Source: Allium sativum (taxonomy: Eukaryota; Streptophyta; Magnoliopsida; Asparagales; Amaryllidaceae). From it: DNA of 64,000 nucleotides. A program made the position numbers and the translations under genes. Positions 10,532 to 23,878 of the stretch are shown in pieces (the stretch's first letter is position 1; every line of letters starts with the position of its first letter). Below the pieces are notes generated by a model. That model saw only the letters and a list, made by a program, of their open reading frames with translations, had not been told where the DNA came from and searched no databases. The DNA is taken from NCBI GenBank assembly GCA_030737875.1, contig CM060910.1, positions 66,162,501 through 66,226,500 on the forward strand, read 5' to 3'.

Positions 10532-12756
10532 AATGTGACGATCGGGAATTTCGCTCGGTCCGAACCATTCGCTAAACCGACCCAGACCGCTCGAAACGCC
10601 CTATCGTTTTGAGAACACGACAAATCAGAACGCATATAAAAGAACATTTCATTGTTATTATACAACAATGCACCAGAATACAAGAATATACAGAGTATAA
10701 ACAAATATTACACAGAAATATCAGAGATTTAAATTACATTTAAATACATAGCAGCGGAAAATAATACAATACACAACTAGAAGAGATATACGGATACAAA
10801 GCTTTCCGGATATCGTTCCAGCTGTAACCCAGGATCCTGTGAATATAACTCTCCAAAACCAAAACTACTAGCTGCCCGTGTCAAAATAGGGGCACCCAGA
10901 GTTTAGGTTAAAACAATAAACTCCAGGTCAGTCATGTGACTGGTGTGAGAACTAAAACAGTTATTATTCTTTATTTTTAAAGTTTGGTAAATCAAGGGAC
11001 CACGCCGTATAACACGGAACGGGTTTCCTCCCAAGAATACCAGTGCATAAAACAAACAGCGCAATGCTAACTAAAGAAAAATGAAGCTATTATAAGACCC
11101 AGTTCTCATCATACAATGCAACGCAAGCCGGAGGATAGGGTTTTTACCTTATAATAGCCAAGAATGCTTGATACGTTTAAAAGAAATCATTTGATACTAT
11201 TATAAGTGCATAGTGTATAAAACAACTTCAAATCATAAGTATCAATCATAGGCGGCATGAATGCCCCATACCACTATGTCGCCATATATAGGTTATACAA
11301 TCAAAATCGCAAATGTCACGTATTTGGAAATTGGATTTCCGTCTATGAACCGAGGCAAAAGATAGTCCTCAACCGATTTGAGACAATCTAGCCTACCATG
11401 TCTCAGGATCAGAGCTCGAGTGACCCTAGGAGCGACAGGGCCGGTCCACCGATGTGGATTAAAATTCCTGAACAATACGTTTCCCCGCCCTTTGGGGCGC
11501 AAACGAGCCAACGAATGACTCCATCGGACCCGGATCGTCCGATCTAACCGAGGCGCCTCGCAACAGCAACAACCACACAGGTGAAAAGTATATAAATGTC
11601 AGGGATGGTAGGTCAATGAAACTACCCTAGCTAGAAAGAAACGCATGTCCTCCCTGAGGTCCTTCCTCCCGTTTTTGGTTCACAACCGGGGTGCGAAACT
11701 CGCGAAGTAAACGTTACACAAAGCTACGCCACAAAGGCCGTGCTTTGATCATCACCACAAGACTTTGCTTTTCAACAGAAGCCTCGATCAACTGCCACTT
11801 AGGCATGCCACACAGGCAATTCACTCCATGCGTTTGATATCCATCAATATATAACCCCTGAGCTCGTACGTCTCAGAGAAGGGCGTTAAGCAAGAGAATA
11901 AATTCTCCGCCGCTAAACAGATATATATTTTATAGAGATCAATCACACGGACTAAAATCCAATGTCAGACACACAGTCTATTTACAAGTCCGTTCTGGGG
12001 CTGAACGAAACCGGAGGCACCTAGTACCCCGCATATCCATTGATCTCCACGTACGTCCGGACGATCACCAACTGTTTCCATCTTCTTGGGTGTACAGCCC
12101 AATCAAGATCATCAGTAATCACTCAAACGACGTGAAGACCTCCGGTCTTCGACCATCGTCTTCATCTTCGACTTATCGTCGTATCAGTTATTCAGAATGG
12201 GATAAACCCGGCCTTTCCGAATAACTCGCGTATATTTTGAATAAGTGTTACACAAACACAACATACGCCTCATTCCAATTCATCAGTCACTAACCGTAAA
12301 TTAATCAAGAGAATAATTCCCCAAATATCAACCCCGAAGGCCGAAACGAACATCAGATCAATATCCAGGAAACCATTCTGCTTAGCTAACCGACAGTTAG
12401 TTTCTGAATTTCACATTCATAGGGAAAGGTTCCCATTAATTTTATAAAAGATAAATTCTTTATATTTATTCTTTAATCTACTTTTGAATATCAATTCAAA
12501 CTAGTCGGGATTAACGAACTTTACCGAAGTAATCATTTGTTTTAATTTCCCAATCCCAACCTATTCATCCCATGAAGTAAAACTGGTTATACTTCATATC
12601 TAACACCACGGTGTTATCGGTAAATTCAATTACCATTTCACATTCAAATCTAATTAAAGATTTAACTATCGCCTAGAGCAAAACTGGTGGTACTCCATTT
12701 TCGATCCTTTCAATCTAATTAAAGATTCATTAAAACTCCACTTAGTTTTAATCTTT

Positions 12757-13011
12757 AACTGGGTTAAAGAATCAGTGTCATTTAAAACACAGTTCACGAT
12801 AAACCCAAAATCACATTCATTAATTATCGGGTTAAAGAACGAGTGTTATTTAAAACACTGTCCACGATAAACCCAAAAATCAATATCAATTCAATCCTAA
12901 TTAAATATTATTTAAGTGGTACACTTCATTAAATCTAAAATAAAAAGATTTAATCTTTTCTCAACTGGGTTCAAGAACAGTGTTAGTGAAGACACCATTC
13001 ACGACAAACCC
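12757..13011 (-). ncRNA. Three tandem hairpin modules, LARD-A 5' LTR copy
   Basis: Counterparts of 5122-5377, at about 12757-12806, 12828-12874 and 12963-13011. A few substitutions separate the copies and both pairing arms remain. Confidence 0.45.
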
Positions 13012-13906
13012 AAATCACATTTGATATTCAATACAAGGCTCTGAATAGAAAATATATCGGCTTATATTCAATATCAAATTCAACGACTAACAAATGTCGT
13101 ATTGGAAATAACGATATAAATATATATCTTTCAAATTTCCATAACAACATCCGTATAATCACGAATTCCAACATCAAAATATTCCGAAGACAATTTCGAT
13201 TCAAATCCACTCCAATGCAATCATTGGAAATTCTGGTTATTTTCAAAACCATTTCAAATTCAATTTATTCATTTAAAAATAAATAGAATTATAATTCTAG
13301 TTCAAAACTAGTTCATTTCGATAAAAATCTATTTTTATCTTTTCAAATATGGGATTTTTCATCCCATTTCTTTCTAAATCATTTCTTATGATTTTACACA
13401 AATTATTACTATTTTTAATAATTTTATCAAGGCCCGTACAGTCGATTTCCACCAATGGCCATCGAACTGCACTTACAGCGACCTTTTTCAAATTTGATTT
13501 GGACATAATTCCAAATCCAACCGTTAGATTTCAAATTTCTAATATTCGTTAGAAAGCTCTTTTCGATACGAACCCAACGGTTCCGGTTTTAGGAGAATCC
13601 GACGGTCGGATCTCCCGCAATAGCCATTCGAAGTCAATGGTCGAAATTCGCGAACTGCCGCGGCGCGGCGCGTTCTATTCAAGCCATTATATTATATATA
13701 TAATATATATATAATATACTTCGTCGATTTCAATTTAAAACGTGCTTTATAAATCGATTTAAATTCATTTTCAAAACGGTTTCAACTTCATATTCAATTT
13801 CAAATCAAAATTGAATATTCCGAATTAAATTCCTTTTAAATTGATTTCAAATTGATTTCAATTCAAATTGATTTCTAATTCAATTTCAGTTCGTTTTCAA
13901 TTCAAT

Positions 13907-14068
13907 TCAATTTCAATTCGAATTCATTTCTATTCCATTTCAATTCGAATTCATTTATATTCAATTTCAATTCGAATTCATTTATATTCAATTTCAATTC
14001 GAATTCATTTATATTCAATTTCAATTCGAATTCATTTATATTCAATTTCAATTCGAATTTATTTATAT
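13907..14068. repeat. 27 bp minisatellite, LARD-A 5' LTR copy (6 units)
   Basis: Same unit and unit number as 6268-6429. Confidence 0.9.
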
Positions 14069-15089
14069 TCAATTCTTTTCAAAATATCAGATTTTGAAAT
14101 CACTTTCCGTATTCATTATAAAATGAATAAAGTCGATATAAATATCGTTCACGTCAAAATGGCGTCAATCTAATCAATACGGCTTCATATATTCCTATTT
14201 TCAAATATTCTATTTCAAATATTTCTTTTTCAAATATTTCTATTTTAAAACTGGAATGAGGCCCAATCAATTACCATATAATGTTAATTATATGGATTTT
14301 CTACAACACATGTATATATCAACAACGATGAATAATCAACCATCATCCAAAGTGCATCCTACACTGTATAAGCATCAAATATAAATATTCAACGCTTATA
14401 ACAGTCTGTCAATCTATCGATCGACATACAACTAAACAATCGGGATTAGTGTACGTCAAATATCATCCCAATACCCGTGTGGGGTTTCAAGCAATCAAAC
14501 ACAGATTTTTATTTGTGCAGTTGGGCGATGTGTAAAATTTATCGTCCCAATCAATGTCCTCCAAATAGGTGTACATAAACAAACCGTCCGGTTTGTAAAT
14601 GAATATTTATTTATTCACATTCACGTTAAAAATTATATTTTTAACGATCAAATATTTTATTTTAACACATGAATTTTTATTCAGTTCATTTACACAATGA
14701 AAATGATATTTTTATTTTTCTAACATATTTTAGAAAATTTCGGCGGCATAACGGCACGATACTAGAAACGGGACGAGGCCTAGCCTTATCCCCGGTCTAG
14801 TGAAGGCCCACGTCATTCACACATCAATCAAATCAATTTCATTTCACCAAACAATTCAATTCAAACCAAATAATCTAACTAATTTTTGCAATCAAACAAA
14901 CAAGTCCATGGTCTGTGGACGATTGTGTCGGGTGCTACTAAGCACCGTCTGCATCCTAGTATATATATAACTTGAAAAAGAAATTGAAAGGTGAGAAATT
15001 CTCACCGATAGCTATCCAATCATCTTGACTCTTCATTGATAGAGATCTTCATCGTTCTCGCCTTTTATCACTTTCGTTGCCCGTAGTCA

Positions 15090-15412
15090 CTATATATAAA
15101 AATCACATTTTTACTTTGCTATTCAATATATAAAAATCGAATTTTTTCTTCGATGTTCAATATATAAAAATCATATTTTTACTTCGATGTTCAATATATA
15201 AAAATTATATTTTTTACTTCGATGTTCAATATATAAAAATTATATTTTTACTTCGATGTTCAATATATAAAAATTATATTTTTACTTCGATGTTCAATAT
15301 ATAAAAATCATATTTTTACTTCGATGTTCAATATATAAAAATCATATTTTTACTCTTTCTATATTATAAAAATTATATTTTTACTCTTTCTATATTATAA
15401 AAATATATATTT
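15090..15412. repeat. 34 bp minisatellite, LARD-A 5' LTR copy
   Basis: Same unit as 7452-7772, about six full units plus degenerate edges. Confidence 0.9.
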
Positions 15413-15712
15413 TTATTCCCTACACCTATAAAACCTTCCTTTTTATATTCTCTACTATATAAAGATCCTAACATTATCGTCATACTTAAATAAAAACTAT
15501 ATCTTTATTTTGATATTGTTCATCTAAAAATTGCTTCTTCAAAATGTTATCCATTCATGTAAAAATCATTTCTTTATAACTATAAAAATGCTAGCTATAT
15601 ATTTTTTAAAAAAAAATCAAAGCTTCGTTCGATAAAAATCGCATCTTTGTTCGATTTAAAAATCAACATCAACTAATATGATAAATAAATAAATAAAACA
15701 GGAAAAACTTAC

Positions 15713-16165
15713 TGCATTTTCCTATGGTTGTGCTGCTCGATTTGGAAGGGGGAATCGTGGTGCTGCACGGTCTGGAGGGAAAGCTCGCAGTCGGAGCCAG
15801 GGCGGGGGAGGTCTGGCGACCTGCGGCGGTCATTGGGTGGTCAGGGTGGGCCATGGCGGTGGAGCGACGGTTTGGGCTGTGGAGGGGTTTCGGGTTTGGT
15901 TTCCAGAAGAGGGAGAGGGAGTTGTGGCGTCGGAGGGAGGGCGTAGGTCTCGTCGGAGGTGGGGCTGAGCATCCAGGCGACATGGTGGAGGGCTACAGGC
16001 GGAGGTGATGGCGATTTGGGGCCGTGGAGTTCGAGCTAGAGGCGGGTTTCAGTTCGAAGAAGGGGAGAGAGAGGAGAGGCGGAGAGGTCTGGGGCGGAGC
16101 GGCCGGTGGCCGGGGGTGCTTGGGCGACGACGATCGACGCCAAGGGGAGGGCTGGAGCAACGAAC
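15713..16165 (-). other. GC-rich exon-like block with donor-like end, LARD-A 5' LTR
   Basis: Counterpart of 8074-8519; the GTAAGT signal is kept (GT at 15712-15711). It has a short insertion near 16075 relative to the other copy. Confidence 0.4.
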
Positions 16166-16204
16166 GATTTGGTTTTTTTTATTTATTTATCTGTAGTCAA
16201 CGGT

Positions 16205-16233
16205 GGAACAAAGGGGAGAGAGAGAGAGAGGGC

Positions 16234-16281
<48 letters not shown>
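16205..16281 (-). promoter_or_regulatory. Promoter-like (AT)n tract and CT-rich patch, LARD-A 5' LTR
   Basis: Counterpart of 8560-8613. The AT tract is 44 bp here against 26 bp, and the CT patch is also longer. As the 5' LTR this would be the copy that drives the element. Confidence 0.4.
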
Positions 16282-16284
<3 letters not shown>

Positions 16285-17175
16285 ATTCTTTAATTAACTC
16301 CCAAAAAGTAACTTTTCATTTTGAACTCGAAATCGAATCCACCGATTGTCGCCCCTAGCTAATTACCCCCGTTCCTAACACAATGGGATATGTTTTGCAG
16401 GCTGATTCGATTGTTTCGATCAGTTTTCGTCAAAATCAAAATATAACTCTATATATTGAATTTGAACGCACATTTCAATTTACCGGGGTCACATACTAAC
16501 TCTAAAATTTCCCAAAAAATTATTTCTAGCTTCGTATTGACGATATGGTCCTAATAAAACTAGTTTCGTCGAATTCTGAGACCGTTAGAAAAATGGCCAT
16601 TTTCCAGTCGATTAAAATCAACTGAAACTGGTTAAACGCGTTTTCCTTTGCCACGCTCACATATTGATTCGAAAAATTATGAAAATTGGAATCTAGCAAT
16701 AACTTGAAATCACGGATCCAACAAAACTGGTTTCGTCGAAATCCGAGGTCGTTTGCAAAATGTCCATTTTTAAGGGCCCGAATTCCATAGCGACTATTCA
16801 TAATTTTCAACTGGACATATCTTTTTATCCCCGCTATGAAATTTTGATTTTTCGGGTTCGTTGGAAAGATATTCACAATTAGATCCTATTATTTTTGGTT
16901 TCACTAAAATCCGGTTTATTTTGCACCCGGTAAATTCAATTGAAGTTTGAAATCGAATTATCGAACTACCGCGTCATTTTCAATTCTATTTATAATTATA
17001 TATAAATATTTATATTCTAACGACGACGCGTATAAATATATACGTTCGAATTATATTCAAAATAAATTTCTCGCCGATATTATTTAAAATAATTCATTTT
17101 AAATAATCAAAATTCGCTAAAATTGCCAAAATAAAATTTTTAAACTGGCCCAGATTTTCGGGTTATTACAGATAA

Positions 17176-18483
17176 GAATATATAGTCCCGACTCAAATGT
17201 TTTGGTTTTCTTCATTACGCTCGGATCAACTTGAGTTGTTTCAGTTATCGAAGATCTATGCTACTTGAAGACGAAGTTAGAGTCCAAAGAATGTACTTAC
17301 TACTATATTATTTCTGCTGACCTATTGGTATGTTTTGTTAAGAGTATATCTCAAATACTATTGTAACTGAAATCAAACGTATATTGTATAAGGTTTTATT
17401 AAACCGCCTATGTTATTATTATATTTTATCGCTCTACTGTGAAATTTTATGTATTGTTTAGATCGTTCTCTTCTTATTTTCTTTCCTTCTATTAAAGACT
17501 ATTAATAATTTGTCCTTTTTGGATGGTTTGAGTTTGACATTAATAATTCACATTAAAAACAACACATGTCATATGGATTTCCAAACCTAGATTGTACTTT
17601 AGTATTTCATTTAATTTCTGACATTTAAATAAAACGAATTTCCTTGGCATCTTCTGTGGTATGCGTTCGGTGTGTTGTTAGTTCCTTGTATGGTTGTTTT
17701 GATGAAAAAAAACTTAGATACATATACTACTAATGATTATCAAGATATATGTTATATATAGCACATGTTATTAGAGAGGTGTTGATAATGAAGGCTCTAT
17801 GGTATCAAGATACAAGATCCAAACTGATACTGATACGAAGATTCAAGAATCAGAGAACGAAGAATCATTAGTAATGAAGAGTTTGAGAATTTAGGGTGTT
17901 CCAGAAAAGTTATTGAATCTTAGATTAAATGTTAAAACTCTAGTTGCACTTACCAAATCTCTCTCTCTCTTACAAAATGTTTCAATGTATTACTATTTTT
18001 AAATATTTTCAGAATATTTTTTCAATGTGTTTTAAAAAGGGAATTTTAAGTTTTAAATATTTTTACTTTGAAACACATTTATAAATTTTATAAAATATTG
18101 ATTATGATTCTAATGTATTTTTGATGTTAATATTTATACTATGGATTTCTAGTTACACTTTGATTTTAGAATTATACTTTAGACATTGGTTTTATATTAC
18201 AATTCATTCGTAATAATTGTAATTTGATATTATTGTTTGACAACATAGCTTTGATACTTATATTTTAAAGTTTAATACATTGGTTATATATTATTTTTGA
18301 ACATGCGTATTATACTTTATTCTAAATTCTTTAAAATTATTTTGACAAGTTTTCTTATTCTTTACGGTGTTTGAAATATATATTGACTATGTTAAAATAG
18401 TTTCACAAAGTTTCAAATCATTATATACAGTTTTATATTATCAATACATTTTTAGATAAAAATTGTTTTTCAAATACACTACA
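17176..18483. other. Unassigned AT-rich DNA between LARD-A and element C
   Basis: No coding region, RNA gene or repeat is recognised apart from a short CT run near 17962. With 2854-2903, into which LARD-A inserted, this is among the little DNA here not clearly assigned to an element. Confidence 0.6.
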
Positions 18484-21342
18484 TGTAACAACCCATACTT
18501 TTTCGAGCCCAAATTTCGACAAAAATTGAAACTCAAACCCATCCAAGCACGGAGAGTATAAACCTGGTACCTGAAATTAACGAGCCTGAGCATAATTAGA
18601 GTAAAATAAAACTAACTCACAGTGGAAACGAAATAGGATAACAACTACCAACTAAGGTGGCTACTTTAAGGTATGCCACTACATCGATATCGAGCAAGAG
18701 AGAATGAGAACCGAAACCAAACTTGAACACTTGCCAAGACCTGTAATTCCTGAGCTAAACCCGAGAGTTGATATGAGGAGGGGGGTCAGAACAATTAGTC
18801 TTATGAGTAGAAAATGTATAACACTGTCTACAATACACAAATGCATTCTGTTTGGTCAAAACCAAAATATATGTCTAAAAGGACGAGTAATTCTAACTTA
18901 ACCCATTTAGAATTTACACATGACGACTAACCACTAAACCCACGGTAATATCTTGCACCTAACAATATCGCGATGCTGAGATAGAATGTTTACGCATAAG
19001 TATGAAGCCTTTAAACAACCATTAACTAATTGTGAGGCGGGCAACCAACTTCTAACTATCACATAAGGAGGGTACTTATTTATATATAGCCACTTAACAC
19101 CTCGTTACCAATGTAAGGTAAGGGCCGATGCTTTCGATCACTTAATAATCAAGTCGAACATTTTGGTCACTTAATACTTTATACGGTGGTTAATTCTGCC
19201 CTAAAATAAATTAGAGGACACTAGCTATCAAGTCCTGCTAATTCAAGGCTTCCGTCATTCACGCATATTACCATACCCTGTATAAGACAAGAGATAGTAA
19301 GCAGTCACGTATTACCTACAGAATAGGTAGACGATATCTCGTCATTTATGACCTTCCCTTGACAGACCCCCTCGTTACCCTCTAGCTAGCCTTATTGGAT
19401 TAACCTCTTAGTCACTCAATATTTCCCATTAGATGGGCAGACCTTTGGTACTCCCATTTAATACATGTTCCTAAGGTGGACTCGTAACCCAATCACTTAC
19501 TATCTAGAGCAAGCAGACTAACGTGCGAATTACCAATTTCGTACACAATAACCATTTAATGCTTCTTGATTATGGGGAGGTGAGCTACGCGATCGCCAAA
19601 TACCCTTTAAAGGATGGATCTAACTACTTTAAGACCTTTACCCCAAAAAAAAGCCACACTATGAATTTATTCCTTTCCAAGGTTTCCACTTTTAGGACGG
19701 GAGGCGGGAGCCTCACACTTGTGATGAACCTTGTTTTAAGAAGTAACCCTCGTTACGTAATTAACTACCATCACGGGTTCCTATTGTTAGTAATTTCTCA
19801 CATCAGTTGAGCATATATCAAACTGTTGAAAAGTGCAGACAACTGACCTCACATCATTAACCTACTAAGTCCAATTCCTATCAAATTATAATAATTCTAG
19901 GTTAACTAATTTTTTTTAACTTTTTATCTAACAATATTTATTTATTGATTTACTTATTAGATTTAGCATTTACTACACTAATTAATCCCTATTGGTTCCC
20001 CTTTTTCTATCCCTTTTATTATTATTAATTTGGCTATCTACCACTAATGACCCAAATAATCATATTTCATAAGGCATCAATTAACCTATTATATTCCATT
20101 TTATGACACTAACGGTCATATTTTCCATTTATTATTCTATTCATATCAGTCCCATTTTAATTCTACTCTATATATTGTAACTCTATTTATTACAATATTT
20201 TCAATTCCACCTATTTAATTTTTATGTATTCATACATATATGGTTATTATTTATTAGATTCCCCAATTAGAGTTACAATTCCTATTCCTAACACAATTCT
20301 TATTGTAATCATTTGGCGTGTTTATCCTATTCAGTTTATTTTCCCCAATCAAAGATGGTAACAACATTCCTTATTTTGTTTCTGACCTTACCGCAAATCA
20401 AATCCATTTATTGCTACAAATGCCATAATACTTATTTCCATTTATTATGGACTATATTTCCTTAAAAATGGAAACCATTCAACACACAACAATATCAATC
20501 AACATTAATTATAATAATATATTTGCGTTATTTACGTGGATTCGGACGGATATGAATATATATATATATATATGTATGTATATTTATTTATTTAAGCGCA
20601 TTTAACGTAGTTGCTATGTTTTATTTTATTATTACTAACCATTTTATGTTTTGGTCGAAACGAACAACCAAAACATACCTTTTTATGTTTAAGATTCAAA
20701 ATCTTATAAAAGAGGCATACAAATATACATTACTGCCTTCAGATTTACATAAAATGGTTGTTGTAAACTACATAAAATCTTATATATGAATTTGTTTTAT
20801 TTTATTATTACTAACCATTCTAAATTCACGTATATGTACAAGACAATTAGGAAGGGATGTCTATATTCGCTACAGCCTTCAGATTTGTATGCAAAAGGTT
20901 AGGGTCTAACCCTTTATTTGTAGGGATAGAATGTCCCTAGAACATTAGATTATTTTAATAAAGATCCATCTGTATATATATAATTTATACAGCAAAACCC
21001 TAGCCGCCACATTGCCAGTTCGACCCAGGTCGCACCAACAGTAGATCTCTTGGGTTGACCTGGCTGTGATCGGGGCGTGGGTTAAGGTAATCAATTATTA
21101 CCTTATATATATATATATATATTATTTTGGTTTATTTATTTTCTGTTCGTTTTCGTATTCCATTTATAAATTTTTCATGCGGACTTCGTTCGTGAAGTTC
21201 CAAACATGAAAGTAAACCAGAATTCCATTACGAACATAACGGTGCAAATTTCATGGTTAACTTCCATTGTTTGCGAAGATTCCATTTTCGAAACCTAATT
21301 AAATAAGTAAATTAACTATTGCCAAAATTTCGGGTTGTTACA
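18484..21342 (-). repeat. Element C 3' LTR
   Basis: 2859 bp from TGTAACAACCC (plus-strand left edge) to GGGTTGTTACA. It aligns with 37448-38894 and then with 63503-64000, with many substitutions and small indels. No recognised coding content. Confidence 0.88.
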
Positions 21343-21355
21343 TTCTTCCCCCTTA
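21343..21355 (-). promoter_or_regulatory. Element C polypurine tract
   Basis: Minus-strand TAAGGGGGAAGAA next to the LTR, preceded by GAAATTTCTTT. Similar to the tracts of G1 and G2. Confidence 0.75.
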
Positions 21356-22889
21356 AAAGAAATTTCATTCTGAATTTTTTTCTAGCGACTAAGTCATGGC
21401 ATTGACGCCTAATCATCCGAAACTACACAACCAATTAGTGTTTATCCAATTTTTCAACCAAGTGTGCATTTGCATGGTGTACATACATAGCAACCATAAA
21501 ACATGTTTGCATGATGATTCTAAATTGGGTCCTCCTATATGTATGCATTTTATTTTTGAAAACATGATACAAAACATCCTAAATATACTGGAAGTTCTAT
21601 ATGAATGCAAATTTTGAAAACATTTTCATCCATAACACTCACATTTCAATGAATAGATGTGTAAATCAGCCAATTTTTCATCCAAACCCTACCATCCAAT
21701 TTGTTAACATATCTAAATCGCTTCCCTTTTATTTCTCCTAAGCCGGAAAAAGAGAATCAAAGTGGAGAAATTTAATGTTCCTTCCGTTAATAAATATTCC
21801 AATCCCTGTCCTACGGTGGAATTTTCCCTTAATATCCCAAAAATACTCCGAAATTTTCCATCTGTAGACTGAAAAAGAGGCTTGACACTAGCTCTAAAAC
21901 GTAAAACAAGGTAATAATAACTCGCGCGCATTATCGATAAGGTATGGAAACAACGTTTCCTCAGCTAAAATAACATTTTCCTTATTATCGTTAACGTACT
22001 TAACGCATCGTCATTCTTAGTGCACCACTAAAACGCACAAACAAACATCCAAAAACCTTCCTTATGCTTTTCATGTGATTAAAAATCAAAAAATTTCCAG
22101 TAAAATAAATTTCCTCTTGAAGAATTCTTTATGCAAAATTTGAAATTCCTATTTGGTGATTTTCACTTTCCCTATCGAATTCATATAAAATGAAATTTCG
22201 GTAACGTGCACTTTACTATATTTAAACCATCTATTTTTGTGTACAAAACAGGCGTTTAAACATTCGTGTGCCACAATACCTAAATCTATGCTTATACATA
22301 AATCGGATTTTACGGGAATGTAAGAACAGATAAAAACATGAAATTTTTAAAAGGAAAAAGATTTGTTTGCTATTCTCTCCTTTTCAAACAATTGCAAAAA
22401 GTAAAAAATATATTTCGTAGAAACTTAAGCGATCTAAATCACATGTTGGCATTGAAGGAAGTCGATCACGCAAAAATGCTAGAACAAAAACTACACAAGA
22501 AATTTCAAAAAAAAAGAATTAGCTTATAGGGAACATGCGACAAACACTAAATATATGTGTGACGAGCTAACGCAAGAACCCGTCCTTCACTAAAACTTAA
22601 CTACTACAGAATTAAATACTTTCCCGCTCTAAGACAATTGTTAGTTAGATAAGTAAATGAGATTCCATTCAAATAGATAAGCGTGAATGACACAAAATAT
22701 TTTAAACAGAGAATCTCATTAATCGTCATGCGATTTCAAAGACAACACTAACAGTTACAACACACACTACAACAATAGTGATAAAATGCTGAAAAGGGAA
22801 ACATACGATACAAGATTCAAGATACACAAGACATAAAGTAACACCATCGAAACACTATGAGATAGTCGGGATCCGCGGTTGGAACTCGA
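21356..22889 (-). other. Element C internal DNA, no gene recognised
   Basis: AT-rich stretch between the polypurine tract and the gag-like remnant. Open frames here (up to 73 codons) have no recognised motifs. Confidence 0.6.
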
Positions 22890-23878
22890 TCCATTACCAT
22901 GCCCACGCTAGGAACGTAGTATGGAAGAAATGCAATCAATCTCGTGCGGCTGTCGACGCTACTCCCTGCGGACCTTACGAAGCTCGGCCTGAATATTGCG
23001 GACGACGGCGAGCTACGGGCTCACTTGTCCAGGCTGTTGCTTATGCTAAACTGGAGCGGGAGATGCAGGAACTAGAGCAGCGGGCTGTTGAATGCCCATC
23101 TTGCGGAGAGTGGCATGGTCGATTGTAGTTGGAGCCTTCTTGACCGATGTCTCTCAACTTAGCCTCACACCAAAGTGTCGAAAGACACGGGTGATAAGAT
23201 GGCTATATGGGAAGTGGCTCCTCGGCGTCCCGACAAAAGTCTTAGAAAGACGAATCATAAGCACGTGCTCACAATTGATGATTATTCCGCAAATAATAGC
23301 ATATGTGGCACAATGCATAGAAGGGTAAATATGCTCCAAGCTTCCCGTCTTGGGAATAATATTGCACTGGATAATATGCACAATCAAACGGGCGATGGGT
23401 CGTAGGTAACTGGCATCCGAAACACTGATAGGTCCAACAAAGATGCGGGAAAGATACGAGGATCGTCCATCTCAATGGTATCAAAACTGTGCTCCGACCA
23501 CCGAAATACCCAAAATCTCTACCAAATTGAGGTCGGTAAGCCCAATAGGAGTGCCCTTCACCTCAGACTAAATGATGCAAGTATCTCGTCAATGTTGACT
23601 TCCATCTGAGCATCATAGAGGCAAATGTAGTACATGAAGTACTCGAGCTCGAAAGTGCCGAAGAATAGTCTCGGCGCAAGGTTTGCAGCAACGAAAAGCT
23701 CCTCCAACTGAATCTGCATAAAATCGGCGAATTTCACCGGTCGCCCTTGGTGAAATTCCTAGCTGGTTATTTCAGAGTAGGTTTGAATTTTCCTCTCGCT
23801 TCCATCTAACAACGCAACCTCCTGCGGTGCCAGGGCAGGGTGTTGTGTGCGTATATTTGAGGTTCGAGGAGGGGCCAT
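22890..23878 (-). pseudogene. Decayed gag-like frame of the 'putative plant transposon protein'/ATHILA ORF1 type
   Basis: From an ATG at 23878 (MAPPRTSN...) the minus strand carries a disrupted frame with the usual order of this plant retroelement family. GRPVKFADF comes first, then FFGTFELEYF, then KGTPIGLTDLNLVEILGI, and then, in another frame, CNIIPKTGSLEHI followed by HFPYSHLITRVFRHFGVRLS. The pattern of a V-K/R-G segment, an 'I-P-x-x-G-S' segment and a 'P-hydrophobic-LITR-F-x-HFGV' tail is what I know from proteins annotated in plants as putative plant transposon protein. There is a stop at about 23761 and frameshifts near 23570 and 23400, so no product is possible. The role of the family is not established; in these elements it occupies the Gag position. 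Assignment is from remembered family pattern, not a search. Confidence 0.5.

Larger units (their letters stand above)
9503..10533 (-). other. LARD-A internal region, non-coding
   Basis: 1031 bp between the LTRs. No frame on the element strand resembles Gag or Pol. It holds the primer-binding site and polypurine tract, and at about 9660-9850 a block (AAAAAGCCAAGCGGCT, then AAACATGTACC and TTTGTCGGGCA) that reappears inside both LTRs of LARD-B. Confidence 0.85.
10534..17170 (-). repeat. LARD-A 5' LTR
   Basis: 6637 bp, near-identical to 2909-9502 over its whole length. In element orientation it starts at 17170 with TGTAATAACCCG and ends at 10534 with CGATCGTCACA. Differences seen include scattered substitutions, a short insertion near 12160 and longer simple repeats at 16214-16281. 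Confidence 0.93.
2904..17175 (-). mobile_element. LARD-A: complete non-autonomous LTR retrotransposon with giant LTRs
   Basis: A 14.26 kb element (2909-17170) bounded by perfect 5 bp target duplications GATAA (2904-2908 and 17171-17175). The two LTRs are nearly identical, 6594 and 6637 bp, around an internal region of only 1031 bp. Orientation is minus: on that strand the LTR starts TGTAATAACCCG, is followed by an iMet-type primer-binding site, and the internal region ends in a G-rich polypurine tract. No Gag or Pol frame exists, so it must depend on enzymes from another element. Lack of coding capacity matches LARDs (large retrotransposon derivatives), but the ratio of LTR to internal length is extreme. 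It sits about 50 bp from the CACTA-like end. The few LTR differences I see by eye suggest a fairly recent insertion. Confidence 0.93.

Noticed and set aside
18704..18901. Short open frames in the element C LTR (also 19523-19810, 21396-21617)
   Set aside because: Not kept in the second LTR copy and without recognised motifs.
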